From Petrolisthes cinctipes (Eukaryota; Arthropoda; Malacostraca; Decapoda; Porcellanidae), in the NCBI GenBank assembly GCA_033782935.1, contig JAWQEG010000287.1:806001-870000 (forward strand): DNA of 64,000 nucleotides. Reading direction: 5' to 3'. The position numbers and the translations under genes were made by a program. Shown piece after piece: positions 1 to 9,653 of this stretch. How positions within the stretch are numbered: the first letter of the stretch is position 1; each line of letters opens with the position of its first letter. The notes under the pieces were generated by a model that worked only from the letters and a program-made list of their open reading frames with translations, was not told the DNA's origin and searched no databases.

Positions 1-330
1 ATTAGAAAATTCTTTACCATTGTCTGTTAGTATCACCTTAGGTGTAGTGTATGGGCAAAGTAAGTTTGTTACAAGCTTGTGTGCAACCTCTTCTGCTGTC
101 TTTGTCTGCAAAGGAGTTATGACCACATAACGTGAGAAATGGTCTACACATACAAGACAATATTTGGAGCCTTGATAACTCATTGGGAAGCTTAATATGT
201 CTATACCAACTACATCCCATGGTTGTTCAGGTATTGGATAATTTAAAATAGGGGCTGGGCCCATGGTATTACCTTTATGAGCATGGCATGATTCACAATT
301 CTTGATGTGTTTCTCCACATCTGTGAAGAA
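1..330 (-). pseudogene. Ty3/gypsy integrase fragment
   Basis: The minus frame reads the CC half of the zinc domain (HIKNCESCHAHKG) and then the catalytic core. The first Asp is in DVVGIDI and the second in LTDNGKEFSN at the window edge; the Glu would lie beyond base 1. The HH half of the zinc finger is missing: coding jumps from the RNase H-integrase linker into the CC motif, which suggests an internal deletion of roughly a hundred codons compared with the family. There is no Met in this frame, so it is a fragment of a polyprotein. Confidence 0.8.
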
Positions 331-880
331 ATGTTAGTTTGTTTATCAAGCTTCCTGAACAAAATGACATCTACCACCTCAAACTGTGTTAGTGGGATGG
401 GTAATTCTGGTAGGTTACTCTCGTCACCTGAAACCAAAGCATAAATGACCCGTGACCAAAACTTGTCTTTCTTTTGTTCAGATTTATCAAGTTCCACATT
501 AAAGTCTACTTCACTACTAGTGGGAATGACAGCAGCAGCTGATACATTGTGAGATAAAACATTTGCAACTCTATTGAAACGCCTTGGAAGATATTTAATA
601 GTAGGCTGAAATTCTGAGATAGTTAGATACCATCTAGCTAATTGTCCTGTCAATTTTTTACCATGAAAGAGACCACAAACAGGTTGATGATCTGTATATA
701 TGGTGATTGGATATCCCAGTATTATTTTCCTGAAGGTCTTTAAGGCCTTAAGTTAGTGACACTGTATTTCTTCTCTGCATCATTCACTACACGACTGGCA
801 TATGCACAAACCTTGCAACGACCCTCAGTGGTATGTTGCATAAGCACTGCGCGTCAGTACAGAGAGAAAAAGGGAGGTTA
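331..880 (-). pseudogene. RNase H tail and integrase linker of gypsy 1
   Basis: The minus frame ending at 243 carries the typical Ty3/gypsy RNase H C-terminal signature (GQLARW, then IKYLPRRFNRVANVLSHN, where the family usually has VADALSR). It continues into the acidic linker before integrase. The upstream half of RNase H, between here and the RT at 917, is scrambled by frameshifts. Below 331 the frame drifts out of the true integrase frame, so the reading down to 243 is not meaningful protein. Confidence 0.7.
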
Positions 881-916
881 TAGTTTGGATAACTTAAAAT
901 TGGAGCAGTTGTGAGC

Positions 917-1754
917 TTAATTAAGTTTTAACTGATCAAAGCTATCTTGCTCTGTCTGTGACCACTTAAATTCGATATTTATCTTTAGGAGTCTTGTTAG
1001 TGGGCTGGCGATTTTAGCAAAATTCATTATGAAGGACCGATAGTATGAACATAATCCAAGGAAACTCCTTATTTGCTTTACTGTTGTAGGTTGAGGGAAT
1101 TTCCTTACTGCTTTAATCTTGGAATCCAAAGTGTGAATTCCTTTACTATTTACTTTATGACAGAAAAATTCTATTTCAGCTTTAAGGAATGTACATTTTG
1201 ACAGTTTAACCTTTAATCCAACATCCTGCAGTCGTAAGACTCTTTCTAGTTTTTGTAGGTGTGAATTTACATCAGGGCTGACAATAATTAAGTCATCTAA
1301 GTAAGCAACAACATCTTGGGTCATGTCACTGAAGATAGTATTTATCATCCTTTGGAAAGTTAGGGGTGCATTGGATAATCCAAAGGGCATTCTGACACAT
1401 TGCCAATGACCATTAGGGGTGCTAAAAGCTGTAATAGGTTTGGATTGGTCATCTAATTCTACTTGCCAATAACCACTAATTAGGTCAAGACTACTAAAGA
1501 CTCCGTTATTTTCCCCAATCTCCATGAGGATATCTTTAAGTACAGGTAATGGATACCTATCCTTGACAGTTTTCTCATTTATTTTCCTAAAATCAATAAC
1601 AGGGCGGAAATCACCTGTTTTCTTAGTCACTAAATATAATGGGCTGTTATAAGGACTGTTTGAAGGCTCAATGATTCCTTCTGTAGACATGTCATCCACC
1701 ATATTATTCATTACTTGTCTTTGACTATGAGGTAATCTGTAAGCTTTCACATAT
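917..1754 (-). pseudogene. Reverse transcriptase of gypsy 1
   Basis: About 277 codons give a clear Ty3/gypsy RT: VKAYRLPHSQ entry, FRPVIDFRKINEKT, SSLDLISGYWQ (first catalytic Asp), MPFGLSNAPLTFQRM, and VVAYLDDLIIVS (YLDD catalytic pair), then the thumb with FLGLCSYYRSFI. Catalytic residues are intact. The upstream end is cut exactly at the CCC terminus of the piggyBac element (1755). The flanking gypsy sequence at 5492 appears to continue in the same frame, which supports a clean insertion. Confidence 0.9.
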
Positions 1755-1769
1755 CCCTTTCAGCTCTGA
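1755..1769. repeat. piggyBac terminal inverted repeat, left
   Basis: CCCTTTCAGCTCTGA, perfectly inverted at 5477-5491. A second, weaker inverted match (AGTCCCAAATTTTGGAC near 1894 against CCAAATTTAGGAC near 5451) may be a subterminal repeat. Confidence 0.75.
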
Positions 1770-2362
1770 TTTTTTTTTTTCTTTTGGATGTTCTTCAAAT
1801 TTATATGATAAGTTCCTACCATTGTATGGACCACGTAGAAAAAATGTCTTTTTTTGTCTTTGCATATTGCAAGAGTTATTGCATTTTTAAAATAGTCCCA
1901 AATTTTGGACGTTCGTATTATACTTCTGGTTTTTATAATTGTACGAATGAACAGTATGGGGGGACTCAAACTGCACAGTAACAAAAGTATAAATTTTATT
2001 ATGTACCTGAAATATCTTTGATACATAATGGTAATAATCTTTGGCACAACATAAATTGCAATTACTTTTGGTAAAATAGGTTTTGGCGCCCCTTCGGTCC
2101 CTCCTGGGTGTTGCGTCGCCGGTAGCACAGAGGTCCAGATGCATCCCAAAATAATTCTAATTCTTTGGTATAATAAATCTAAATATTAATAATGGTAAAT
2201 TACATTTGCACAAAACAAATTTTACCTCTGGTAAAATAAATCAAATTGTTAATATTTGGTTAACATAATACAATATCAAATTATACCACCAGTACAGCAC
2301 AATCAGCCTACAGTCATTTTGTTACAGTGTTATTAAGGCACATATGTGATGGGCAAAATACA

Positions 2363-2525
2363 CGAGAGTAGAGTTAACATAAAGAATAGTGATTCATTCT
2401 GAGTACATACATTTTACTCAGGGCAAATGAAATAAACTGAAATACATGAGAGTAAAGATAACCTAAAGAATAGTTATTCATTTTTAGTACATTGTACTCA
2501 GGGAAAATGAAATAAACTGAAACAA
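2363..2525. repeat. Two-copy tandem repeat, about 84 bp
   Basis: Two diverged direct copies (about 2363-2445 and 2448-2525) share GAGAGTA, AAAGAATAG, GATTCATT-like and AAATGAAATAAACTGAAA blocks. It overlaps the 3' end of the piggyBac transposase: the GGGAAAATG block encodes the final codons and stop. Confidence 0.7.
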
Positions 2526-4396
2526 TTCCTATCAGCACACAAACAAAGGAACACTTTGCAGGTACTGCATGAAACCCTTGTTTTTTCACTGCAGCCTGGA
2601 TACCTACATCTGTGCCTCTCAGAATACTTTGGCAAGCACTCTGGCATATGTAGTGCATGTTGTACACGCTGTGGGTAAGGTGGTATTGGGCGCATTCTCT
2701 TTCGTGGCTTATAATCATCTGAATCTGTGGAGCCCTCAGGTCCCTCAGCAGTTTGATAGCCAACATCACCACAAATTAAAGACTCTGCAACATTCAACTT
2801 GAACATCATACTTTCCATGAATTTAGTGTTGGTTGACTTGCAGTCCTTCCTGTATTCAAACCATCCATTGGTACAGGAGAGATCAAGGAGATGAAGCATG
2901 ATTCTTACAGTAAACTTGACTGTACGTGATTTGTTGCGATAGTAGAATAGTACTTGGTCTGCAATATCAACACCACCCATGTTTCTGTTGTACTCTTCAA
3001 TTACAAATGGCCTAGGTATTTGTACAGATTTCTTCTCTTTCTTGGACCATCGTTTACATTCAGACATTGGCTCTACACCATGTTCATTGGAGGCAATCAA
3101 AACTGATTTGTTGTCATACCATACTGTTACAGAATAAGCCTGGTCATCTCTAACCAGACCATCTGCACTTCCTCTACCAATTTGTTTGAGTTTTTTCTCA
3201 GAGTGAAGGGAGCACTGCTTTGGGACAAGGTTTTTCTTTAGAGTACCAGTTGCACCCATACCTAGAGAAGTCATTATTTCTAAAAGTCTGGGTGTTGTAA
3301 AGAATCTATCAAAGTAGAAATTAGTACCTTGTGGCACTGATTTTACAAATCTCAGTATCCCTGCTTCACCTATTGTCATGTTGTCCACATCTGGTAAACT
3401 TAACTCACTTCTTTCTACACTAGCAACTAGGTGATCTTTTCCCTGAAAAAATTCAAAGTCTAACACCAAACCATCCTTAGTAGCCACCACAAACATTTTC
3501 AGATCAATTGGATGGGGTTTTCTAGGTACATACATTTTCAGACTACTTTTCCCAAAAAATGGAATCATCATCTCGTCAACACAGACAGTGGGTGGTCTCT
3601 CTAACTCCAAACACCTACCCATCACAGAGTTCAGCAAAGGTCGAACCTTCCACACCTTATCTTGCTTCTTCAGGGCTGGAGATACTTTGCAATCATCAAC
3701 CAACTTTAAATTGCTTCTGATCAGCTCAAATCTAGCCCTTGACATAGTCTCTACAATTAAATTAATTTTTGTCCTCTCTTGCCAGTACATGTTTAGCCTG
3801 GGAAATTGAAGGACAGACATCATAAAAGAAATTCCTACAAATCTTTTCATTTCCATAACAGTTAAAGCTAAATTTCTCCCTGTCCTGGACATGTATTTCT
3901 TCTGTGTTTCAAGAGTTAGTGCATCCCATACATCATCAGAAAGATATGCTAAAAAGTATTCTACAGGGGAAAGAACAGTTGGTTGCATTACAGCACTAGC
4001 ACCAGCTACTGAAAACTCTCTATTAAAATTTTTGTTTCTAGTAAACAGATGAGGTCTAGTTGTTGCTGATCTCCTTGATCCTCTGCTGGTAGTGGGTTGA
4101 GGAGAATGGGATGTGCCTTGAGATGTGCCTTGAAGAGATGTGCTGGGAGACAAAAGGGATGTGTTGCTGGTGTCTATTGAAGATTCAATATCATCTACTT
4201 GGGTATCATCATCCGTGTCCTCCGTGTCATCTTCCGTTATCACCGCCTCGGGGAAGAGATCTTGTACCGGGCTTAGTGAAGGTTTAGGCCAGTCATCATC
4301 TTCAGACAGTTCACTCTCATCCCCAGACTGAGCCAATATCTCGAGGATTTGTCGATCATCTGCAATTTTAAAATCAATCAACACACTGTTATGCAC
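2498..4396 (-). CDS. piggyBac transposase, intact ORF
   Basis: A 632-codon uninterrupted ORF. An acidic, Ser/Thr-rich N-terminus (residues 1-110, including ESELSEDDD) precedes the DDE_Tnp_1_7 catalytic domain. Family catalytic Asps are recognisable in CVDEMMIPFFG (about 270), YFDRFFTTPRL (about 345) and NRNMGGVDIADQ (about 450). A Cys-rich C-terminus (CRYPGC, CSTCKVFLCLC, about 595-625) matches the cross-brace zinc domain that binds the transposon ends. Length is normal for the family. A TTGCAG splice-acceptor-like site a few codons in (near 4357) means the true start could lie in an upstream exon. It is the only full-length transposase ORF in the window, so it may be recent or domesticated. 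Confidence 0.92.
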   Translation of the reverse strand: MHNSVLIDFKIADDRQILEILAQSGDESELSEDDDWPKPSLSPVQDLFPEAVITEDDTEDTDDDTQVDDIESSIDTSNTSLLSPSTSLQGTSQGTSHSPQPTTSRGSRRSATTRPHLFTRNKNFNREFSVAGASAVMQPTVLSPVEYFLAYLSDDVWDALTLETQKKYMSRTGRNLALTVMEMKRFVGISFMMSVLQFPRLNMYWQERTKINLIVETMSRARFELIRSNLKLVDDCKVSPALKKQDKVWKVRPLLNSVMGRCLELERPPTVCVDEMMIPFFGKSSLKMYVPRKPHPIDLKMFVVATKDGLVLDFEFFQGKDHLVASVERSELSLPDVDNMTIGEAGILRFVKSVPQGTNFYFDRFFTTPRLLEIMTSLGMGATGTLKKNLVPKQCSLHSEKKLKQIGRGSADGLVRDDQAYSVTVWYDNKSVLIASNEHGVEPMSECKRWSKKEKKSVQIPRPFVIEEYNRNMGGVDIADQVLFYYRNKSRTVKFTVRIMLHLLDLSCTNGWFEYRKDCKSTNTKFMESMMFKLNVAESLICGDVGYQTAEGPEGSTDSDDYKPRKRMRPIPPYPQRVQHALHMPECLPKYSERHRCRYPGCSEKTRVSCSTCKVFLCLCADRNCFSLFHFP

Positions 4397-4498
4397 AGGT
4401 TGGGTTAGATGTTAGTGATACAGAAAAATAAATACTGTACTGTATAATAATAACCTGTAAAATACCCTACTTTGCTTAGGAGCATACAGTACTGATGG

Positions 4499-4790
4499 TT
4501 AGTTTTAAAATAATGTACCTAAATCCAAGATGCATAATTAATTGCCTCTACAGGACAGCAGTTATTGTTAAATGACATGATGGGATTTAATTAAATACCC
4601 AAACTTGTCAACTTTTAAGTCCAATCTATAAAAAATATTATACCTTGCATAGGAGCACTTTTATTGTTTGTTTTAAAATAATTTACCTAAATAAAATAAA
4701 TACATAATCAAATGTTCCTACAGGGCAACATTTATTGTTAAATGACATGATGGGATTTAATTAAATACCCTAACCTGTCAACCATTTAGT
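4499..4790. repeat. Two-copy tandem repeat, 170-bp period
   Basis: AATGACATGATGGGATTTAA occurs at 4571 and again at 4741 (period 170), each preceded by a TTTTAAAATAAT...ACCTAAAT block and followed by TTAAATACCC. It lies in the 5' (upstream) part of the piggyBac element. Confidence 0.8.
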
Positions 4791-4800
4791 TCATATTAAA

Positions 4801-5155
4801 TCTGTCATTATTACATCTTACTTATAACAAAATAGACATTTAAGTACAGTGCATCTGATATGCACTTAGCATGAAAAAACACTGTTTGTAAGCAGCAAAA
4901 TCATAAATAACAAACAAATCTCAAGGTGCATCATGCCCCTGATGTTTCATTTTTGGGACACATTCTCTTCATTATTACATTATCTGTCATTATTACATCT
5001 TACTTATAATAAAATATACATTTATGTACATCTGATATGCACTTAGCATGAAAGAACACTGATTGTAAGCAACAAAATCATAAATAACATAAATAAATCT
5101 CAAGGTGCATCATGCCCCTGATGTCTCATTTTTGGAACACATTCTCTCCATGCTT
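4801..5155. repeat. Two-copy tandem repeat, 182-bp period
   Basis: TCTGTCATTATTACATCTTA starts at 4801 and again at 4983. Both copies continue through TGATATGCACTTAGCATGAA, AACAC, and CTCAAGGTGCATCATGCCCC. Subterminal repeats like these are common in piggyBac-type ends and may bind transposase. Confidence 0.85.
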
Positions 5156-5476
5156 CACCAGTCCATGTAAGCACACTTATTTCTAATATGAAGGTTCACA
5201 TCACATGCTTATATATTCAGCTTCAATCCTATACCACTCATAGCATAGTATTTTCACTACAAACCCTGAGAAAATGGCAACTTACCCATTTTTTTCATGA
5301 AGGTGCACTCCACAACCAGTCCCACGTCTACTCGGTAACTTCAACGTGTCCACATGGTGTAAACAAACATTTTCTTTTGCTGAGTAAAAGCATTATGAAC
5401 CATAGAAAACTAGTACATATTTTATTTTCTACTATTTTTTCATTATAGTACCAAATTTAGGACATTTTTATAGAGT

Positions 5477-5491
5477 TCAGAGCTGAAAGGG
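5477..5491. repeat. piggyBac terminal inverted repeat, right
   Basis: TCAGAGCTGAAAGGG, the exact reverse complement of 1755-1769. Confidence 0.75.
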
Positions 5492-6420
5492 AATGATATG
5501 TGATGTTTAACTAGTGTTGTTTTTCCCAACCGCTCACCAGGTAAAGCAATAGCCGACCTGTGATTTGCTAATGTGTGTAAAAGTTGTGTGCGATGTGAAG
5601 GAAAATCATATACTTGTACATACTCATATAATTCATTAATGGTCTGCCTAAGTAGCAATTCATCAACAGTGTGTATGTTGGCTAAGGGAGGAGATTCTGT
5701 TTCCATCTGTATTGGGTTAAGAAACACAAGAAAGTCACCTATGTATGTACCTGGTTTTATTTTCACTGCCTGTTCAACCTTGTTAAAAATTAGAGCTTCA
5801 ATGAAGTTTTCTTCTTGTACCAGAGAAAATATGGATTCCATATCGACATTATTTATTTTACAAGTTTCACTTAAGGATATGGTTTGATTTCCCACATAAT
5901 TGTCACCTTTCACTTTCACCTTAATGATAGCAAACCCTATATTTGGTAAATTTACCGTACTTTTGACACCGACTGCCAGTCGAGTCTGTGAGTCACTGAC
6001 TCTTGTACCCGAGCCCACAGCTGTGCACTGCTGACTCAGCGGTTGACATGGGTACACTTGACCCTGAAATGTTATTGACTGGATGAATATTGCAATGTCA
6101 AGGTTATGATCTGTCATTTCTTTTAAACCTATTAATCCATCAGTTGGCAACTGAAGTTTTCACAGATGTAGAAGGTGCATTTTAGTCTCTGACCATTTGG
6201 TGAAAGTGTAATAGGAAATTGGACCATTTCTTTAATGATTAATTTACTACCAGATAAGGCAGTTAAGTTTAAGTCTGATGGTTGAATAGACAATCGTTCC
6301 TGTGGGTTTTCCTTTAACACCTGTTTAAGTGTTACTTCAGATAGTAATGATACACAAGCTCCTGTATCAACAGCTAACTAGACAATTGTATTCCCAATGT
6401 TACAAGGAAGTAATAGTACA
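5492..6420 (-). pseudogene. Retropepsin and protease-RT linker of gypsy 1
   Basis: The minus frame at about 6420-6132 carries the aspartic protease active site VDTGACVSLL (codons near 6357-6368). It is preceded by an in-frame stop, so the domain cannot be made intact. A one-base frame change near 6140 leads into the linker (6150-5492). This ends with ALPGERLGKTTLVKHHI, the conserved sequence just before the gypsy RT fingers. The piggyBac insertion starts at 5491. Confidence 0.8.
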
Positions 6421-6479
6421 TCAACTTCACCCAAGGCAGCAACAAGTATATTTATTGGTTTAGGCGTGATTAAATTGGC

Positions 6480-6552
6480 TTTTTTTTTTTTTTTTTTTTT
6501 GCACGTCTATTTTTGCACGTCTATTTTTACGTCTGTATTTGCACGTCTATTA
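6480..6552. repeat. Poly-T and 14-bp tandem repeat inside gypsy 1
   Basis: About 22 T residues are followed by repeats of TTTGCACGTCTATT. In the gag-pro sense this is an A tract plus AATAGACGTGCAAA units and falls between the gag zinc knuckle and the protease, breaking the frame there. Confidence 0.75.
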
Positions 6553-7899
6553 TTTATTTGGTCTCTTGCATTTAATGTGACTCTACATTCATCTGTGTTA
6601 TGTGTCACACTATTATGAATAATGCAATACTTGTTTCCGGGCTTGTTGTCACTTTCACTTGCTACTTTATTGCTATTATCCTTACTTTTGGCTTTTGAGC
6701 GATTATTCTTATTAAAGTAACACTTATCTGGGTTGTGTCCATATTTTCTGCAGATTTTACAATAAGACTTTTTCTTCGAACTCTGAGGTGTGAAGTTTGT
6801 AGTGTGTTGTGTCTGTGAAGTGCTGTGGTGAGTGTCTGTGTCAGTGATCACGGCTACAGGTAGGGCTCTAGGTACACTGGCGGTCAGAAGTTGTGTCCTG
6901 ATACCCTGACGCGACGAATCGCAACCAGATGAGTTGAAAGGTTCGAACAACGGTGCACCTTGCGCCTCTCTCCTCACAACGTACAGTACCGTTGTTCGAA
7001 CTATTCAACCTCGCCTGGTTCATCGTACCAGGGGATAGGGACACAACTTCTGACCGCGAGTGTACATTAAGAGGTTCTTTTTGACTAACCTTAGCTGCAT
7101 ATTTGACCAATCTGTCATTTGGTTTATATTCTATTTTAGCAGCTTCAAGCCTGGATTCCTCTGTTAAAAGCAACACATACTGTATGTACTCAATGATCTG
7201 GTATACATTATCCGCTTTCATGTTACCTTGTGTGTTCAACCACTCTGACCCTTTTAAGAGTTGTTTAGCATCGCCAATGGTCGAACCTGCTAACGCTAGA
7301 ACCATACTTGAATTAGCTGTTCCACAATTACTCATTGTCCTTCTAACCATTCTGTGTACCCATGCTAGTGGACCGCCAAACTGCCCCCCACCGAAAACAT
7401 CTATGAGGTCTTCACAAAACTGTTTAAAATTATTTAAGTTATCTGGATCCGTGAAAGCAGTTGCAGTCAGTAATGTGCTAGCATTTGAGTCTGGTTTAAT
7501 ATGACCACGTACGAACCTTATTTTCCTTTTGTCATCTGTAATCCCTGCAGGAAGCATATTATCTTCACAAACCCTTAGAAATGTATGGATATTATAGTTA
7601 ACCTCGTCCCCAGTGAATTCCTTCACTGTATGAGCTTGGGGAAGAACATTAATAGTAGCAGAAGTGTTAGTTGCCATTGTGTGTGATGATGTGTTAGTAT
7701 GTAAAGCTGTTGAGTAAGTACGTCCTGATCTGGTTTTACTAGGTGAAATGTTAGAGGTAAAACTAGTAAGCAAATCAGTTAATGAAGTAGATCTAGTAAG
7801 AGGAGGAGTATTAGTTGTCACTCTGTCTTCTTTTATGTCTAAATCTAGTGCAAGAATATTTTTACTCAAGGGAGAACTTACACTTTCTACTGTACTCAC
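6510..7899 (-). pseudogene. Gag of gypsy 1, split by a MITE
   Basis: The N-terminal part (7899-7065) is a retrotransposon Gag capsid-like region (VKEFTGDEVNY, FVRGHIKPD, FCEDLIDVFGG). The C-terminal part (6872-6510) contains one CCHC zinc knuckle, CKICRKYGHNPDKC (C-x2-C-x4-H-x4-C), in a basic Lys/Asn-rich stretch. The two halves are separated by a 188-bp foldback MITE, so about 60 residues of the apparent N-terminal reading are MITE sequence. Start at 7899 is the first Met; no protein homology supports anything upstream. Confidence 0.8.
6875..7062. mobile_element. TA-flanked foldback MITE in gag
   Basis: Terminal inverted repeats CACTGGCGGTCAGAAGTTG and, at the right end inverted, CACTCGCGGTCAGAAGTTG match over 24 bp with one difference. 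Both ends are flanked by TA (6873-6874, 7063-7064). Inner inverted blocks (TTCGAACAACGGT near 6942; ACCGTTGTTCGAA near 6990) make it an imperfect palindrome. TA target and CACT-type ends suggest a Tc1/mariner-mobilised MITE. Confidence 0.88.
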
Positions 7900-7969
7900 A
7901 CTTAAATTAGTGATTTCTGTTGAATCAACTAAGCTTTCATTACTTTCAAATATTGCTAAACTAATTTAA

Positions 7970-9269
7970 GCTTACGAAGCGAAAACAATGCGGTACCGTA
8001 GTTTTCTGCCATTCATTACCTGTCACTCTGCGTGAAGATTCACAAAGAACATTCCTTCTGGTTATATACGTGAAGATATGCACATATAGTACTCTAAATT
8101 ATGAATACATAGAATTTGTAATGAGGAGATATTTGGTAATACATTTATATATTTATATATCCTAATGTAATGATGTTAGGATGTGTATGTATTTGTAAAT
8201 ATATGTACAGTCGGCGGCAAAAGTCCTGTCGCCTCACTAGCTTCACCGAGACGTGTTCATGGACTCGAGAAAATAATACGCACGTTTTCTACACACAAAA
8301 ATCTCGAGTCTTTGAACATCGCGTGCCTCAGTGAAGCAAGTGAGGCGACAGGACTTTTGCCGCCGACTGTACCTAAGCTACTGATCATGGATAGTTGAGT
8401 GGGCTTTGATAATTAGTTGGATAGTATTCCAGTAGTCGTGTGACGTCGTACCAGTTACCAAGCCAACGTCCTTTCCTGGATGTTAGCACTGTCAACTGAA
8501 GAATGTTGATATGTTGATTGAAGTACTGTGTAGCTGTAGTTTATTTGAGCTGCTTATATAGTCTCTCACTGTAGTTGAAGTTGAAGTATTCACCTCACTA
8601 GGCTATACTGTAGTGTAAGTATAGTAGTAGTGGTAGTACTGCTCGTGTGGTAGAGTAGTAGTATAGTGTGGTAGTGATGACGAGTGGTAGGATGACGCAA
8701 CCAGTGTGTGGTAGCGCGGGACGATCAGCGAGGCTAGCTGGCTGTGCTGACTCGACTGTCCTCCTTCTATCACTCCTTCACTTCACTTCTTTACTTCTTC
8801 TCTTTTTACTTTTGTGTCTTTTCTTAGGTTATCACTTGCTATTAATTGTTTTGTTTCTCTCCTTTTTAAACCATATATGTTCGTATCACCACCGTTGTTT
8901 ACCAAATATGTGCTAGTGGAGCGGTATCACTTACACACATCAGTTGTTGATGTTGTTGTTGTTGTTGTAACGTGGCAGGCTTTTGTCTCTTCGGAGTATA
9001 TTTTTAGAATATGTTAGGTGATTATTATGGTATGGAGAGTTAGCACACCTTGTCTGTGTTTAACAAGATTTTATGAATAACCCAAGTGGTAGTACATTTT
9101 CACAAAAGGGTTAAGTTAGGCTTAGGAGCAAACTTTAAAGAGAGAGATGGCTATGAGACCCATGTGTAGCGATCGGGTATCTCTAGCATACATCTCTATA
9201 GGAGGGCACAAGAGGAGCTCTCTGTGTTGTCCCCCGTGACTTGTGACGTCACTTATTGCTGAGAACCCA
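7970..9269. other. Non-coding; possible gypsy 1 leader or LTR
   Basis: Apart from the MITE at 8208-8369 there is no supported gene. TAG/GTAG-rich sequence at about 8590-8680 and a pyrimidine run at about 8760-8830 are seen. The 5' LTR of gypsy 1 should fall here, but with the partner LTR outside the window its edges cannot be fixed. Confidence 0.5.
8208..8369. mobile_element. TA-flanked palindromic MITE
   Basis: Starts CAGTCGGCGGCAAAAGTCC and ends with the exact complement ...GGCGGCAAAAGTCC inverted, CTG. TA lies on each side (8206-8207, 8370-8371). The arms continue inward (CTGTCGCCTCACT...AGTGAGGCGACAG; ACTCGAGA...TCTCGAGT), so nearly the whole 162 bp is self-complementary. This is a Tc1/mariner-like non-autonomous element, a different family from the one in gag. 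Confidence 0.9.
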
Positions 9270-9653
9270 CCCAACGGGAACCGCCTTGACGTGGTGGGGG
9301 GGCTTGCGTGTCTCTGAGACCTGGCTAGCTAGACTAGAGGGGGCTCCGGCCCCTGCTCTGCCCCGATTTCGGGGAGAGAGGGCTTCCCATGCTAGTAAGG
9401 TCGCCAGTGACAGACCAGACTAAATGGTTCCCATGCATTAGGCTGCCAGTACGGGCCAACAGCGCTGCCCTCCGGAGGGACTGCCCTCTAGGGGCCGTCC
9501 TATGTTGGATGGTTGGGTGTCTGGGCCGGGAGATGTTGGGGAAGGGGGTCTCAGCACCGTCGTGGGCAAACTTTCGAGCCATTGGGGCCCGCGGCGACCA
9601 GCGCTCGGTCCCCTCATCTGCTCCTGGGGCCAAAAACAACAAATCAATGATAT
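9270..9653 (+). promoter_or_regulatory. 5' UTR / internal promoter region of LINE copy 1
   Basis: GC-rich leader shared with copy 2 (there 52441-52894). LINEs of this group carry an internal promoter at the 5' end; that role is inferred. Copy 2 has extra blocks of about 45 and 20 bp here compared with this copy. Confidence 0.55.

Larger units (their letters stand above)
1755..5491 (-). mobile_element. piggyBac-type DNA transposon
   Basis: A 3.7-kb element bounded by a perfect 15-bp inverted repeat (CCCTTTCAGCTCTGA at 1755-1769; complement at 5477-5491). It starts CCC and ends GGG, as piggyBac elements do. It encodes one long transposase on the minus strand and sits inside the pol gene of gypsy 1. 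Odd point: the bases next to the ends (ATAT at 1751-1754; AATG at 5492-5495) are not the TTAA duplication piggyBac normally makes, so the insertion was non-canonical, the flanks mutated, or my end calls are slightly off. Confidence 0.8.
1..7899 (-). mobile_element. Ty3/gypsy retrotransposon 1, partial
   Basis: Minus-strand order is gag (about 7899-6510), retropepsin (about 6420-6132), linker (6150-5492), RT (1754-917), RNase H tail (about 880-450) and integrase (about 330 to the window edge). This is the usual Ty3/gypsy order. The element runs off the left edge, so its 3' LTR is not visible, and I could not find a convincing 5' LTR or primer-binding site above 7900. Pol is split by a piggyBac element at 1755-5491 and gag by a foldback MITE at 6875-7062. 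Frameshifts and stops make it inactive. Confidence 0.85.

Noticed and set aside
1760..2149. 129-residue minus ORF next to the piggyBac end
   Set aside because: AT-rich non-coding end of the transposon; no motif, and it runs into an A tract.
8590..8680. GTAG-rich stretch as a gypsy 1 LTR promoter
   Set aside because: The partner LTR is outside the window and no TG...CA edge or PBS could be fixed.
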